Both the position numbers and the translations under genes were made by a program. 64,000 bases of DNA. Source: Excoecaria cochinchinensis. Lineage: Eukaryota > Streptophyta > Magnoliopsida > Malpighiales > Euphorbiaceae. The stretch spans positions 9,478,501-9,542,500 of the forward strand of contig CANTUQ010000050.1 of NCBI GenBank assembly GCA_947683425.1, read 5' to 3'. The notes under the pieces were generated by a model that was not told where the DNA came from, did not search any database, and saw only the letters and a list, made by a program, of their open reading frames with translations. This document shows positions 31,704 through 44,145 of the stretch, in pieces (within the stretch, counting starts at the first letter, position 1; the number at the start of each line of letters is the position of its first letter).

Positions 31704-33210
31704 ACTTAACATGCAAATAACACACATAACAATATTCACACAATTTTGGAGCTTGCATCCATATTTGTCAAATATTTAGAGACAACATGACTAAGCCTTC
31801 GTCTCTTAATACATTAGTCTAAATATGCAAATTCTCAAACAATATCATTGTCCATTCAACTCCAACAACCATGTACATTTGGAGAATCATGAAGTTACAA
31901 AGCACAAGAATATTAGCACTCAAGAAATTGAATATCTTAACACATGTATAGATTATTTCATTCAAAGCATTGCCTAAAGTAACTCTCACTCAAACACTTT
32001 ATTCTTACTTCACTCAATTTGTTTAGGGTTAGTGTTTCACTCTTTCCTTTAATATGCCATTGCATACCATAAGCTTATAATGAGTAAATATTTCCACTAC
32101 TACCACAAGTTAGTACATGAAATCAAAGGGTCTTATTCAAGATTGTAATTTAGCTTAGGTAAAGGTAGGACAAATTTGGTTAAATAGCTCATCATGTGTA
32201 AAAAGAAAACAATCACCATATCATAAGAGACTTAAAATCTAAGCATAGCATGATCTCATAAAGTTCTAACTTACTATTCTAACTCCCTTATTAATGTCTA
32301 CGTTTTCCACTAGTTTTCTTTTTCAAAACTTTTTTTTAATGCATTAAAACATTCTTAATATTGACTTTTTTTACTTTTTTATAGGAACTAGCTTTTTCTA
32401 GTATTGGACTTTTAAGAAAAAGTGAATTCAACTAACATCATGCTTATACTAAACAAAGATTATCTCCAATGACATAGCAATCCTAATCTTCTCCATAAAA
32501 GGGTAACAAAAGAAATAGTATATTGTTCAACAATGGATTGAGGCTAATTAAGTGCTTTTAGAATAAAAATTGGTTAAAGGCTCAAAATTGGCTACCTAAA
32601 GTCAAAAAGGTAAGTTATTAAAGCAAGCTAAAATTGGTTGTTCTAAGTGCCCTTGTCATTTTTTCATGCACATCTCATACTCAATATAATCTCGAAATTT
32701 ACCAAAATCAAGTTTTAGAGGATATGGCATACCAAGGCTCTCATACAAATAAAAATATCAATGTAAAAGGCTTCAAAAGCTCACTTAGCTATGGGTCAAA
32801 TTACCTTAAGAAATGATTTGCCAAAATAATTATATTTACATGTGAGAAGATAAACAACTTAAAAAGAATCTATACTTAAGTGTTTTGGTAAGTCATAACC
32901 CTTACTATGCACATAAAGATGTCAAAGTAAAATAACCAATGATATTCCTCAAGAATTTGGCTAACTAGACCAAAAAAAAAAAAAAACTCAAGCTATAGCA
33001 TGTACACGCTTTCAAATATGCATCAAATATAAAAGCTCCAAAACTAAGCAAACTCATAAACAACCTAAACATATCAACCTAACAACACAAATATACTAAC
33101 AATACATATACATATTCATATACACGCAAATCAAACTCAACACAAGCAAACACCTAATACTAACAATCATGCATAATATAAAACAATCTAACATAATCAA
33201 CATATGAATA
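31704..33210 (-). other. 3' untranslated region of element B
   Basis: No supported coding frame. AT-rich sequence between the internal G-tract and the true polypurine tract. Confidence 0.6.
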
Positions 33211-33251
33211 TATCCCTCCCCCACACTTAAAGGATACAATGTCCTCATTGT
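33211..33251 (-). other. Internal hairpin plus G-tract after the env-position gene of element B
   Basis: On the minus strand ACAATG-AGGA-CATTGT (33251-33236) forms a perfect 6-bp stem. It is followed by TTTAAGTGTGGGGGAGGG, about 100 bases after the env-position frame ends. It mirrors 22811-22850 in element A. Confidence 0.8.
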
Positions 33252-33354
33252 GTAGGAAAAATAATCACAAACATACAATACACATAAACAGAAAAATGAA
33301 AAACGAAAGAAAAATAGAAAAAATTAAAAGAGTAAAGGAGTAAAGGAACTTCTC

Positions 33355-34579
33355 TCAAGATCTCCCACTAGGCGAACTCGGTGGAGATAGAGTGAACTCC
33401 ACATTCTTCTTGTAGAAGAAAGAAAATAATTTTCGACTGAGGCTTTTGTGGCTCTTGTGTATCTCATTCACTGTATCCTCAATTAAATCAACCTTGACTG
33501 TCAAAGCACGATTTGCCTCTTCTATGGCATCCATCCTAGTTAGCACTTGCCTCTATCCAGCTACACACTACCCTCACCAGCTGTAGCTTTTGGCTCCTCA
33601 TCAGCATCATCATCCTCAGAATCATCATTATCCTTAACAGCAGTAGAAGTAGCAGGGCCTTTGCCTTTGTCATCCTCGAACTTCCTGGTATGTTCATCAA
33701 AAGAAAAGAAAACTGGAGGCCAACCTCCTCTTTTTAACAAGTTAGAATTTCGCAAATAAACCACATTCACCATAGAAATACGATCATCCTCATTAAGCTC
33801 AAAAGTGGACAACTGTCCCAAATAACTTAAAACAATACTAGTTACCATATATCCCATCCCAATAGTTTTAATTTTAGCAATAGATGCATTATATAATCCA
33901 TCAAAGATGAAAGATATGGAACAAGGTATTTTCTTGCTTTGAACTAGGGACAAAACAAAAAAGTCCTTAACTTGCACTTTGTTACTTTCTACCTGACCAA
34001 ACATAGCGTGGCATAAGTACTTATGCAACAAAAAAATGGCCTCATTCCTAATCAAACGATTAGTAGAATTCTTAGTATCAAAATGATAAATCCCAGTCAA
34101 CTTTTTCCAAATGTTATGTGCAATAAAATGATTAAGATTAAATTGCTTACCATTAAGTGGAAATCCAAACCATTCATACATTTCATCAAAGCCAAACACA
34201 TATTTAATGCCATTGTGCCTAAATTGCATGCTTATTTTTTTTTTTTATCATCCATATAAGATAACGTAACTAAGAATTCTAAAGCCCATTCCTTACGAAT
34301 AGGAAATTTCATATGCACAAACTTATCCCACTTCATGCATTTTAAGTACTTGTTAATTTCATTATCTAGCCTTAAAGTTTGTAACAATTCAAAGTCTAAA
34401 TTCCAGCTCCCTACTATTGATTTTTGAGAAAATGCTTCATATTTTTCACCATCATCTTCAGAAAGTAAACGAAAAGGACAATCAAACCTGTGTTGAAGAT
34501 AGTTAGAATCATGGGCTTGGGAACTAGAACCTCTAGCAACATTCTTCCCTTTATTTGCCAAGGACTTTGTACGTACCAT
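33355..34579 (-). pseudogene. Env-position ATHILA ORF-1-type gene of element B, frameshifted
   Basis: The true ATG is at 34579 (MVRTKSLANKGKNVARG). The first segment has WNLDFELLQTLRLDNEINKY and FPIRKEWALEFLVTLSY. A run of about 12 A (minus strand, 34232-34247) shifts the frame. The second segment (to 33561) carries MQFRHNGIKYVFGFDEMYEW and FGFPL, matching YNMSFQEFSEILGFP in element A, then an acidic C-terminus. A second shift leads into a heptad-like tail, DAIEEANRALTVKVDLIED, closing PPSSPSGRS. No signal peptide or membrane segment is seen. Unlike A and C it has a genomic ATG in its exon, though CTGTAG|GATTG upstream could also be a splice acceptor. Confidence 0.8.
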
Positions 34580-34776
34580 ATTGAAGATCAAAGCAACACA
34601 ACAACAATCCTACAGTAAACTCAAGATGTAAGAACAAAAACCCAAGACAAAATCCAGAAAAACCAAAAAGAAAGCAAGGGATAATCAAAGGAGAAGAAGA
34701 AATTTGAGAGAAAACTAAAGGAGAAATAGAGAAATAGCTGAAAAAGAGTTAAAATGGCAACTTAGGGCTCAAAAAC

Positions 34777-34784
34777 TATTTATA
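34777..34784 (-). promoter_or_regulatory. TATA box of an internal promoter before the env-position gene of element B
   Basis: On the minus strand CCCTTATAAATAG is a textbook plant TATA box. About 150 bases of pyrimidine-rich, leader-like sequence follow, reaching the ATG region at 34579. The palindromic array of the next entry lies directly upstream. Confidence 0.65.
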
Positions 34785-34848
34785 AGGGGTTGAAAATGCA
34801 GGTCCAACGATCAGATTTTCCCTAAAAATTTTAAATCCCTGTGTTCTG

Positions 34849-35022
34849 TCGCACTCGCAACAGGACAATTTTCGCTCTCTATCGAGCCCGCGAAGCTAGC
34901 TACGCTCTCGACAGAGACCAAACTTTCAAAACCCATCGATCTATTACGAACGCGATGACACTCCCGATTGTGACATAAGCTTTCTCAATCAAATTTCTTA
35001 TTCGGTCGCGGTCGCGACAGTA
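34849..35022 (-). repeat. Palindromic word array upstream of the env-position promoter of element B
   Basis: Degenerate copies of CTGTCGCG(N)CGCGACAG occur at about 34854-34867, 34890-34935, 34950-34980 and 35006-35022. The same word family lies in both LTRs (about 31281-31490; 54384-54595) and in gag (51665-51822). Confidence 0.75.
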
Positions 35023-35290
35023 AGGGAAACCACAACAATTTTTTTTTTCTTTGAAGAAGACACTCAATATTTGAACTATACTAATAGACTTACTTACTAA
35101 TGTAACCTGTAGAACAAAAATAACCTAAGTTAGTAATATTATAATTCATAATTCTAAAATTAAATCTAATTAACAAAATACAAAAATAACTTAAAAATGC
35201 AATAAATACAACAATAAAAAGATAGTGTAAATAACCTTCAACCCAAATGTAGAGAGATACATGTGACCTCCCTTCCTTGAAAATTTCCAT

Positions 35291-38200
35291 CTAAATAGAC
35301 CTTACAACATTGGCCATTAGCTTTAAACAATTCTTCTTTAGCATTTTTAAGTTCAAATAGCCATGGGCAAATACATGAGCCACCTCAAAAGGTCCACTCC
35401 ACCTAGACCTTAACTTTCCAGGAAACAACTTTAATCTAGAGTTGAATAAAAAAACTTTGTCTCCTACCTTAAAGCTCTTATACCTAATGTAAGCATCATG
35501 ACATTTCTTAGATCTTTCTTTATAGATTCTTGCATTTTCATATGACATAAGACGTAATTTATCAAGTTCATTTAATTGTAAATATCTTTTCACACCAGCC
35601 TCCTTAATGTCATAATTCAATGTCCTAATAGCCCAATAAGCTCTATGCTCTAACTCGACGGGCAAATGACATGCTTTACCATACACTGACCTATATGGTG
35701 GCATCCCAATAGGTATTTTGAATACAGTAAGATATGCCCAAAGTGCATCATGAAGCTTGTGTGCCCAATCCTTTCTTGAACTAGAGACTATTTTTTCAAG
35801 TATCCATTTAAGCTCTCTATTGGACACCTTTACTTGACCACTAGTTTGTGGATGGTAAGGAGTAGCTACCCTATGATGCACACCATATTCATGCAATAAT
35901 GAAGCCAAAGATCGATTTATAAAATGCGTACTTCCATCACTTATGATAACCCGAGGCACTCCAAATCTTGAAAAGAGTTTCTTTAAGAACTTCACTACCA
36001 CTCTTAAATCATTGGTTGTTGTTGCTTTAACTTATACCCATTTTGATACATAATCCACCCCAAAACTATCACATTGAGGTACAAAACTCCTAGCATTATG
36101 AAATAAAAGTAGGCCAATAAAAACCACACTCAAGCACACGAGATGCGGTTTTTGTACTACCATTATGACCTGAATATAAAGATGAATGGCAATGTTGCAA
36201 GATGTTCACATATTCTTCCTCATTTACACATCTACGAATTACACCATCCCCACCTATCTTAGACAAATAGGGCTCCTCCCAAAGGTAATTCTTTACATCA
36301 CTAAAGAACTTTTTTCTTTGTTGCCATGTTAAACCATGAGGCACAATATTCATTTATTTCATTGCTATCCCCTAAAGGTCCTTCATTATTCTCTAATCTT
36401 GACAAATGATCAGCCACTAAGTTTTTAGAACCTTTTTTTTTATCTCTAATCTTAATGTCAAATTCTTGTAACAAAAGAACCCAACGTATGAGACGAGGCT
36501 TAGCATCTTTCTTAGAAAATAAAAACCTAAGGGCTGTATGATCCGTATAGATTATAACTTTAGATCCTAACAAATAAGATCTAAACTTATCACATGCAAA
36601 AACAACAGCCAACATTTCTTTTTTAGTTGTGGTATAATTCAATTGAGGTGCCGATAATATATGGCTAGCGTAATAAATGACATGCAAATGCTTATCTTGG
36701 CGCTAATCTAGCACACATCCTACCGCAAGGTCACTTTCATCACACATTATCTCAAAAGGTAAATTCCAATTAGGTGAAGTTATAATGGGTGCACTCACAA
36801 GAGCTTTCTTTAATTGCTCAAAAGCATCCATACATGCATTAAAAAAGTCAAAAGGTACATATTTAACTAGCTAGTTAGTTAAGTTAGTTAAAGACTTAAC
36901 AATCAAAGAAAAATTCTTTATGAACCTCCTATAGAATCCCGCATGAACTAAAAAGGATCTTTCACCCTTAAGTGTAGTAGGTGGAGGCAACTTCTCTATC
37001 AATTCAGTTTTAGCTCTATCAACCTCTATACCTCTACTTGAGATCTTGTGGCCTAGAACTATCCCTTCTTCAACCATGAAATGACACTTTTCCCAATTAA
37101 GTACCAAGTTACTTTCCTCACATCTAGCCAAGAATCTATCTAAGTTATTTAAGCACAACTCAAAAGAATTGCCATAAATTTAAAAATCATCCATGAAAAC
37201 TTCCATTATCTCTTCTATTAGATCTCCAAAAATCGAAGGCATACACCTTTGAAAAGTGGCTGGTGCATTACATAGCCCAAAGGGCATTCTTCTATAGGCA
37301 AAAGTCCCATAGGGACAAGTAAATGTGGTCTTCTCTTGGTCACTAGGGTATATGAATATTTAAATGTATCCCGAAAACCCATTTAAGAAGCAATAGTAAG
37401 AATGGCCAGCTATCCTCTCTAATATTTGATCTATGAATGGTAAAGGAAAGTGATCTTTCCTAGTGGATGAATTCAATTTCCTATAGTTAATACAAACCCT
37501 CCAATCCATGGTGGTTCGTGTAGGGATTAAATTTCCATTCTCATTTCTAGCCACAGTCATTCCTCCCTTCTTTGGTACACAATGAATAGGACTCACCCAT
37601 GCACTATCTGAAATCGGATAGATTATACCAACATTTAACAATTTAATGACTTCGTTTTTAACTACCTCCTTCATATTTGGGTTAAGTCTCCTTTGACTAT
37701 CAGCCTTAGGTTGACACTCATCTTCCATGTTAATCCTATGTATCACTACATTGGAACTAATTCCCTTCAAGTCAGAAATTTGCCAACCTATACTTTTGAT
37801 CCTCTTTCTAACCACTTCTAACAACAAAGACTCTTGCTTATTAGTGAGCTTATTGGAAACAATGATAGGTAAAGTGCTATTAAAACCAAGAAATACATAC
37901 CTTAAATGGCTTGGAAGTTCTTTTAACTTTACATTAGGATGACTTACAACGGATGGTGGAAGTAGCTCTGCACTTCTACTCAAAATTTCAGGTCTTGAGC
38001 TCTCTTGCTCCTCCTCCTCATGAATTTTTTCCTCAAAGTTGACCTTCTCTTTACCTGCATCATCCAAAACTTCTAGCACACTAGCATCAATAACATCAAT
38101 TTTCAAGCACACATTTTCATCCATTGGATATTTGAGTGCTTTGTTTATATGATACTCTACTCTATCCTTCCCCACTCTTAAAACCAAAGTCCTCTCATAA

Positions 38201-38342
38201 ACATCAACTAAAGCCCTACCAGTTCGTATGAATGGTCTCCCTAAAATTAATGGGTATTTAACATCATAGGCAAAGTCCAAAATCACAAAATCAGCGGGTA
38301 AAATGAATTTATCTACTTTAACTGGCACATCTTCTACTATGC
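35291..38342 (-). pseudogene. Protease (end)-RT-RNase H-integrase of element B, decayed
   Basis: The protease frame resumes after element C with VEDVPVKVDKFILPADFV and LILGRPFIRTGRALVDV. RT has WRVCINYRKLNSSTRKDHFP, then VFMDDF followed at once by a stop (about 37185). The thumb carries NLVLNWEKCHFMVEEGIVLG. RNase H retains the TDHTALRFLF and DHLSRLE blocks. The integrase keeps its zinc region (HCHSSLYSGHNGSTK), but a deletion between about 36000 and 36100 removes the CxxC and the first catalytic Asp. The second Asp (VIISDGSTHF) and QVKVSNREL (Glu replaced by Lys) follow. It ends near RSRWSGPFEVAHV. Confidence 0.9.
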
Positions 38343-39999
38343 TGACCAGTGTCTAGCAAGTGTACTAGATCGGCTAGTAATATAGAAAAATATAGATTAA
38401 GACCCTAAATATCGAACCCAAGGGAAAACTTGTGTCTGCATAAATTGATTTTAAATTTTAGAATGAAATTTGAGTGTGAAAGAGAGAAAAGAAATCCCAG
38501 AGTTTATATTGATGAAAATATAATTAAATGGAAAACATATAACTAAATAATCAATGAACAAAAACTAAATAATCTAATAAAATCGTAAATGAAAATTGAT
38601 AAACAGTATTTGAGAAAATCAATATTTAAAATAACTTTCACTAGAGGACTATCCACTTTAACTTATTACTATAATGACATAAATTTTTAAAAAATATCAG
38701 TGATTATGGAAAAACTAGATAAAATTAACCCTAATACCTTATTCAAGAATATCTTTCTTAAGCATTAAATTCCCTTATTAAGAATAATTTAAAACTTAGC
38801 ATATAAATCTAGTTAAATTCCTAAACATTCATCAAATCTCTATTTAAGAACATTCAATTCCAGTCTATTCTCAGTTCTTCCTCTCTTGATATTAACTAAT
38901 AAAATCAGTACATAATTACCTCAAAATTAAGAAAATAATCATGCACAGATAATAATAAATTAATCCAAGAACATGCTGATCTATGAAGGTACCTAAATCA
39001 ATTTTTAATTATTAGATCCATAAACCAACAATTAATTCTAACACGATCAAAGATAAGAATATGTTTAAAACCAAGAAATAATCAATTGATATTAAATTTA
39101 AAGCTCAATTAGATTATTACAGTAAAAATCAAGGATTCAAGTATCCTCTAGCAAAAGTAAAGAAATTACTCACGATTCATATTGAAATTAAAAATACAAT
39201 CGAAGAGAAGAAACAAAATCATAGAGTTATAGAAGCTCCCTTAATAATTGTGTACAAAGAGATCACAAGCAGCTTCTTGCTTGTTAAATTTGTTCTCCAC
39301 AGCTAAAACTCAGGAACTGATAAAAACAAAACTAAAACAAAACTAAATTGAAGTAAAAGAAAGATTGTTTTTCTGATCCGATCTGATCTCCTCCCCCCCG
39401 ATCTGGTGTTTTTTTTTTGACTTTTATGTGCAAAAAATCTATCGGTCGGTAAATGGGAAAAGGATTCTTTTCTTTTTCTTCGGAAGTTTGGTAAATTTTG
39501 AATTCTTGAAACGCGGCCAGTTGGTGAAAAAGTCATAAAAATGCACTGCCGTGTTGATTTTTCCATTTGTGAATGCACGACCAAGTGAGATTTTGCACTG
39601 CCGTGCATTAGGCTAATAGTACTCACGCGGCCAAGTGAGATTTTTGCATTTGAGTCACTTGGCCAAGTGATGCTTTACTGTTCTTTGAATTTTTAATTGT
39701 TTCAAGCATTAATTCAAGTACGGCCGCTCCTAATTCATCCCCAACAGTGTGTAAATGTGCTCTGTTCCATTCTCTGGCTTCCAAAAATCTGAAAATTACC
39801 AAATTGATCCAAAACTTAGCATTCTTTTCAATTAAATCCTTTTTCCTTTATTTTAATCTTGAAAAATACCAAAATCAACAATTAAACTCTAAAATATAAA
39901 ATTAACTAATTCAACTATAATTCAACCAAATAAACACTAAATTAACCTAATTAAATAAATAAAAACACACTAAAAATATCATTAATTTCATAATTATCA
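38343..39999 (-). repeat. 3' LTR of element C
   Basis: 1,657 bp. On the minus strand it starts TGATAATTATGAAATT and ends ACACTGGTCA. It is highly similar to 49594-51203; the main difference is an extra ~45 bp near 39555-39600. It carries CACGCGGCCAAGTGA-type words (about 39525-39675). Confidence 0.95.
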
Positions 40000-40037
40000 A
40001 ATACCCCACACTTAGACTTTGCTCGCCCCCAAGCAAA
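40000..40037 (-). other. Polypurine tract and hairpin of element C
   Basis: On the minus strand TTTGCT-TGGGGGCG-AGCAAA forms a 6-bp stem. GTCTAAGTGTGGGGTATT follows, then the LTR start TGATAATT. Confidence 0.85.
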
Positions 40038-41596
40038 TTAGAACAATTCAACTCCTCAGAATAATCAAACTGAAATAAAGAATCATGCAATTTAGAATCA
40101 TGCTTCGCAATTTAACAAGAGCACTTAACAAAATTTCAACTAGAATAAATTCAAACAAGGCAAAATAAGTTAGTTTCCTTGTGTGTGTGTAAGACCAAAA
40201 CATTTAAGTATTAAAAAATCAAAACACCAATGCAAACTCATAACCAAGTTTAGAATGAATGTACACTTAAGCATACAAATGGTTTCGCACTTGAAACTCT
40301 AGAAATATCATAAGCCTCTCCTTTAGCACCGGAACTCGAAGGTCATCTCCGCTGAACAACTTCAAAACAAAACTTAGAATCACTTAAGTCTTTTAAAGGT
40401 TATAATGGGGTTAAGGTATTAGTTATCAAAGAATGGATAAATGATCAAACAATAAAACAGCCACTCTAAGATCAAATAGACTAACAATTCTAAAGTATCT
40501 CCCATTAACTTAATCAATAAGGAACTTAACTTGATTAACCTTTCACAATTCACAGCTCTTATGAGAGAAAACTATTTAAATTCCCTTAATTTCACAATTC
40601 ATACCTTTCTAAAAAAAAAGTCATAATTATTTTCCTTGTAAGTATCCCACACTTAAAATTTTACCATGCATATTTTTTTTCTTTTTTCTTTTTTTTTTTA
40701 TTTATTTTATTTTATTATTATTATTATTATTTACAATACCACGATATTCTGGATAGTTACAAGGTATAATTTTCACTATTATTTGACTTCAGCCATAATC
40801 CTTGAAAATAAAACTCTTACTATACCTATCAATCCATTTTCTGTTAATCTACCCAATTCTAGAGTGGCAACTCTATAAAAGGTAGGCAAAAGGTTTTTTT
40901 AAGGCTATATGATTATTTGAACAGGTATATCAAGAAAAATAAAAATTGACACGCTTTTAGCATATCTCATTAAGCTCAACTTGGCTAACAAGGATCAATG
41001 TATAAAAAGGGTAGGAAAATAGGTCAAAATATGGTTAAACAAGAAAATATTGCCTAGATCACTTTCTAAGTTGAATTGAGTTGTTTGTATGCTTTGAAAG
41101 GTGATGAGGAAGGTTCTAGTGCTCTAAAATTCCTTGCTCAACTATTTTATGCATTGGCTTTTTTTTTTTTTAAGTTTAAAAACTGGTCTTATGTGCTCAA
41201 AGAGTAGAAACTAACAAATATAAGCCTAATTGAATGTTAATCTAGCTAAAAATTTATTAAACAACATGTTTGTTCTCATGCTAAGCAAAAATCCTTAATT
41301 GCACATTCTAAATTCAAGTTCAACATGTTCAATATTTGAGGAATAACTGGGGCAAACTAAGTTTTAGTGCAAACTAAATGGTAATCAAGAACTAATGTTG
41401 TTTCTAAGCAAGACTAGAAAATTCTAAAGCAACTACTATTATCATTAAGCTAAGACTAAGAAGTTATTACAATACAACAAAACATCAAACTAAAAAAATA
41501 AAAGCATCAAAATAAACAAAACATAGATTCATGAACAATATGAGGGTAAGATGTGTCTACTTCCTGAACCAAAATTGAGCTTACTGAACAAGCTCT
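40038..41596 (-). other. 3' untranslated region of element C
   Basis: No supported gene. A PPT-like word (minus: TTAAGTGTGGGATAC, 40642-40656) lies about 650 bp before the LTR, and a T-rich low-complexity tract spans 40670-40730. Confidence 0.65.
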
Positions 41597-41630
41597 ACCC
41601 CCGCCAAAAAAATTTTGCTATCAACAGCAA
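41597..41630 (-). other. Hairpin plus G-tract after the env-position stop of element C
   Basis: On the minus strand TTGCT-GTTGAT-AGCAA (41630-41615) is followed by a T-run and GGCGGGGGTAG, only 15 bases after the env-position stop. It aligns with 22811-22850 of element A. Confidence 0.7.
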
Positions 41631-41644
41631 CTGCAATAATTCAT

Positions 41645-42798
41645 CTAAGGTGGTGGGAGTGGCGGTGGAGGATAACGTGTCCAAAAATCATGCACGAACT
41701 TCTCGATGGTCTGCTTAATCTCAACAATAGTATCCTGCATCGTGTCCATCCTCCCCTGCATCCTATCCAAGCGAATCTGCTGGTGGTCCATCCTACTGCT
41801 AAGTTGGTTAAGGTGGGCTTCCAAATCAGATGGCATGGCTGTCTCAGCTGGTGGGACCTCTGTTGGCTCATCATCACCTCTGTTCTCATTTGGCACCTCC
41901 TGATGCTCATCAATACGTATGCAATTTTCTGTCAAATATTCCTTTTGGGTTGTCCAGTGGCATTGTGGCATTATTTTCCATATCTTCATGCGTTTAAGCA
42001 TGACATTATCAATATAACCTATGTCACCATCAAGTGGATCGCCAAAAGAACGATTATAATTAACAGCTTCAGCTAAAACGGTTGCTATCCAACCGATAGA
42101 AACAACAGGAAGATTTGGAGAACACTTCTGTAGTTCCTGAATCCGTTGTGCTATAATCAAGGATCCATTAATAGGAATACCATCAACCGTACACCTAAGT
42201 AACATAATCTGGGAAGCATTAAGTGCACTCAGGCTTTGAAGATTATTATAGATACTTCTGGATAGAAATCTGTGCACAATTCTCAAAGCATGATTCCTAA
42301 GTGCATGAACTTTAAGCTTACCACCTTTCCATGGCTCAGGATTTAATGGATCATGAACCATTTCCCAATTTTCTTCAAGAGATGCATTAGGTAGCTCCAC
42401 CAAGGCATTAGGTAAGAACCCTAAATGCTGCGAAAATTTCTAAAAAGTCATTGAATAACCCTTCTTACCCAGCCGAAACTTAACAGTGCCAAAATCATCT
42501 TCATCTCCATCAAAATGACACTCAAAAGAGTATAAGAAATCCCTAGCAAGATTTGGAAATACCTTCACCTTATGCCCCATGAAATGTTCCCAGCCGATGC
42601 CATGAATCAATGGTAATATATTTGTCCAAAGGTCTCCAGTAGGAACATGCAGGAAAAAGCGGCTGAGAAATGCTGGTTGGACGTATTGGTAGGTGCTAAA
42701 GTACTCGTACATGTCAGATTTTGCTTGGTCAACATAAGAAGGTATATGAGTACGAGATGAACTTGAAGCTTCCGTGTACTTTGCCTTTTTAGGTGCCA
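41645..42798 (-). pseudogene. Env-position ATHILA ORF-1-type gene of element C, one nonsense codon
   Basis: Exon 2 begins TGGCACCTAAAAAGGC after TTTTTGCAG; the AUG would be completed by an A from 43439, giving MAPKKAKYTEASSSS. Conserved blocks are WTNILPLIHGIGWEHFMGHK, VKVFPNLARDFLYSFEC, VKFRLGKKGYSMTF, then TAG (about 42438) where element A has CAG, then KFSQHLGFLP. The rest is open to 41645 and ends in heptad-like sequence and PPPPLPPP, as in A. There is no signal peptide or membrane span. Only this stop separates it from an open frame. Apart from the stop, the length is close to A's protein. Confidence 0.85.
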
Positions 42799-43438
42799 CT
42801 GCAAAAATAAAAAAACAACTATGAGCGTGCAAAATGGCAGCAACGAATTTAACCAGAATAATAGCCAAGCAACTACAAGATGCAATATTGAAAGAGAAGA
42901 ATGGGAATGCATACAATTGAGTAGAAAATGGTAACACTGTATTCTTGATAAGAAGCAAGCAGAAGTAAAATATTATGCTCAAAATAATGCCAAAAATGAA
43001 TGTAGAACCGAACCTCTGTGAAAGAATTGGCCATCAAATGACATAAAAAAAATAGATAAAAGACATATTGATGAGCGTGAATGACAATTGATGAATAACC
43101 AATTAAAATCACAAAGCAAAAGGAAGGCAAAAAATGAGAAACCGTAAACAAAAATAATGAGAAAATTGATTGGGACATTTCATCGAGCAGGTGGTGTGCA
43201 CACTTTTGAAAGTGAATTTGAAAGCCAAGTTAAGGTGCGTTAGCCACCAAAATTTAAATTAAGCAACAAGGGCATACACATTAGGCACATAATAGCTAAG
43301 TTTGCCAAAAGAATTTAAAATGAGATGTAAATGGCACATTGAAGTTAACCCAAATCATGTACATTAATAACAAAGAATAAAGTAAAAATGGCAGTAATTA
43401 ATCAATTTAAAGAGCAATCGTTAAAGAAGAATACTTAC
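42799..43438 (-). other. Predicted 640-bp intron before the env-position ORF of element C
   Basis: Minus-strand donor TTTCAA|GTAAGTATT at 43438 and acceptor TTTTTATTTTTGCAG|TGGCAC at 42799. Splicing gives CA|ATGGCACC. Donor, acceptor and the position of the phase break match element A. Confidence 0.7.
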
Positions 43439-43586
43439 TTGAAATGAAATGTGGTGGAATGATGCAAAAAAATTTGAGTAATAGAGGTTTATGTGTGAGA
43501 GAGAAGCACTGCCGCGGGTAAGGAGAGTGAAACGCAAATGGCTGGGCTTTTGGAGATGAAAGAAAAACACTCTAAATAACTCTTCA

Positions 43587-43700
43587 CCTGGCTGCGTGAA
43601 ATTAGAGAAGAAAGGGTACGCGGCTGCGCAAAGGCATAAGCCTTGCCATGCGCGGCCAGGTGAATTGCTCACGCGGCCAAGTGAATTTCTCATGTGGCAA
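43587..43700 (-). promoter_or_regulatory. CGCGGCCAAGTGA-type word array and candidate promoter before the env-position gene of element C
   Basis: Related words occur at about 43587, 43620, 43650, 43670 and 43690, including CACGCGGCCAAGTGAATTT, partly spaced ~21 bp. The same words lie in both LTRs of element C. Downstream on the minus strand are a weak TTATTTAG (43576-43569) and a pyrimidine-rich leader reaching the donor at 43439. Confidence 0.55.
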
Positions 43701-44145
43701 GGTGATTCCTCTGATTCCAAAAAATTATGGGATTAAAAATATGACTTTTTCATGCTAAAAATGCAACAAATGCAAAATAAATTGCTAAATTAACCTACAA
43801 TACTTCTGATTCTTTTTTTTTAAGATTAACTCCTTAATTTAATTGAAGCACAAATTCATCTATTAATTCGCAATTAATATCAAAATTTACAATTGATCTC
43901 AATTAATCAATAAAAACTCAAATCAATGCCCTGCTTTTAAAAGCTTTTATCATGAATATGTCCAGACCTTGCAATCCAATTTGACTCAACTTTGCAGCTT
44001 TATAGTTCATGAATCTATTGACAAAAATTTAAACTAACGAAAAACACACAAAAATAAAAACTGACTAAAATCAAAAATTAAACAAACAGAGTAGAGAATG
44101 TAGTTCTGAGTTTAAGAGTCTTCAGCTAGACTTCTGCAAACTGTA

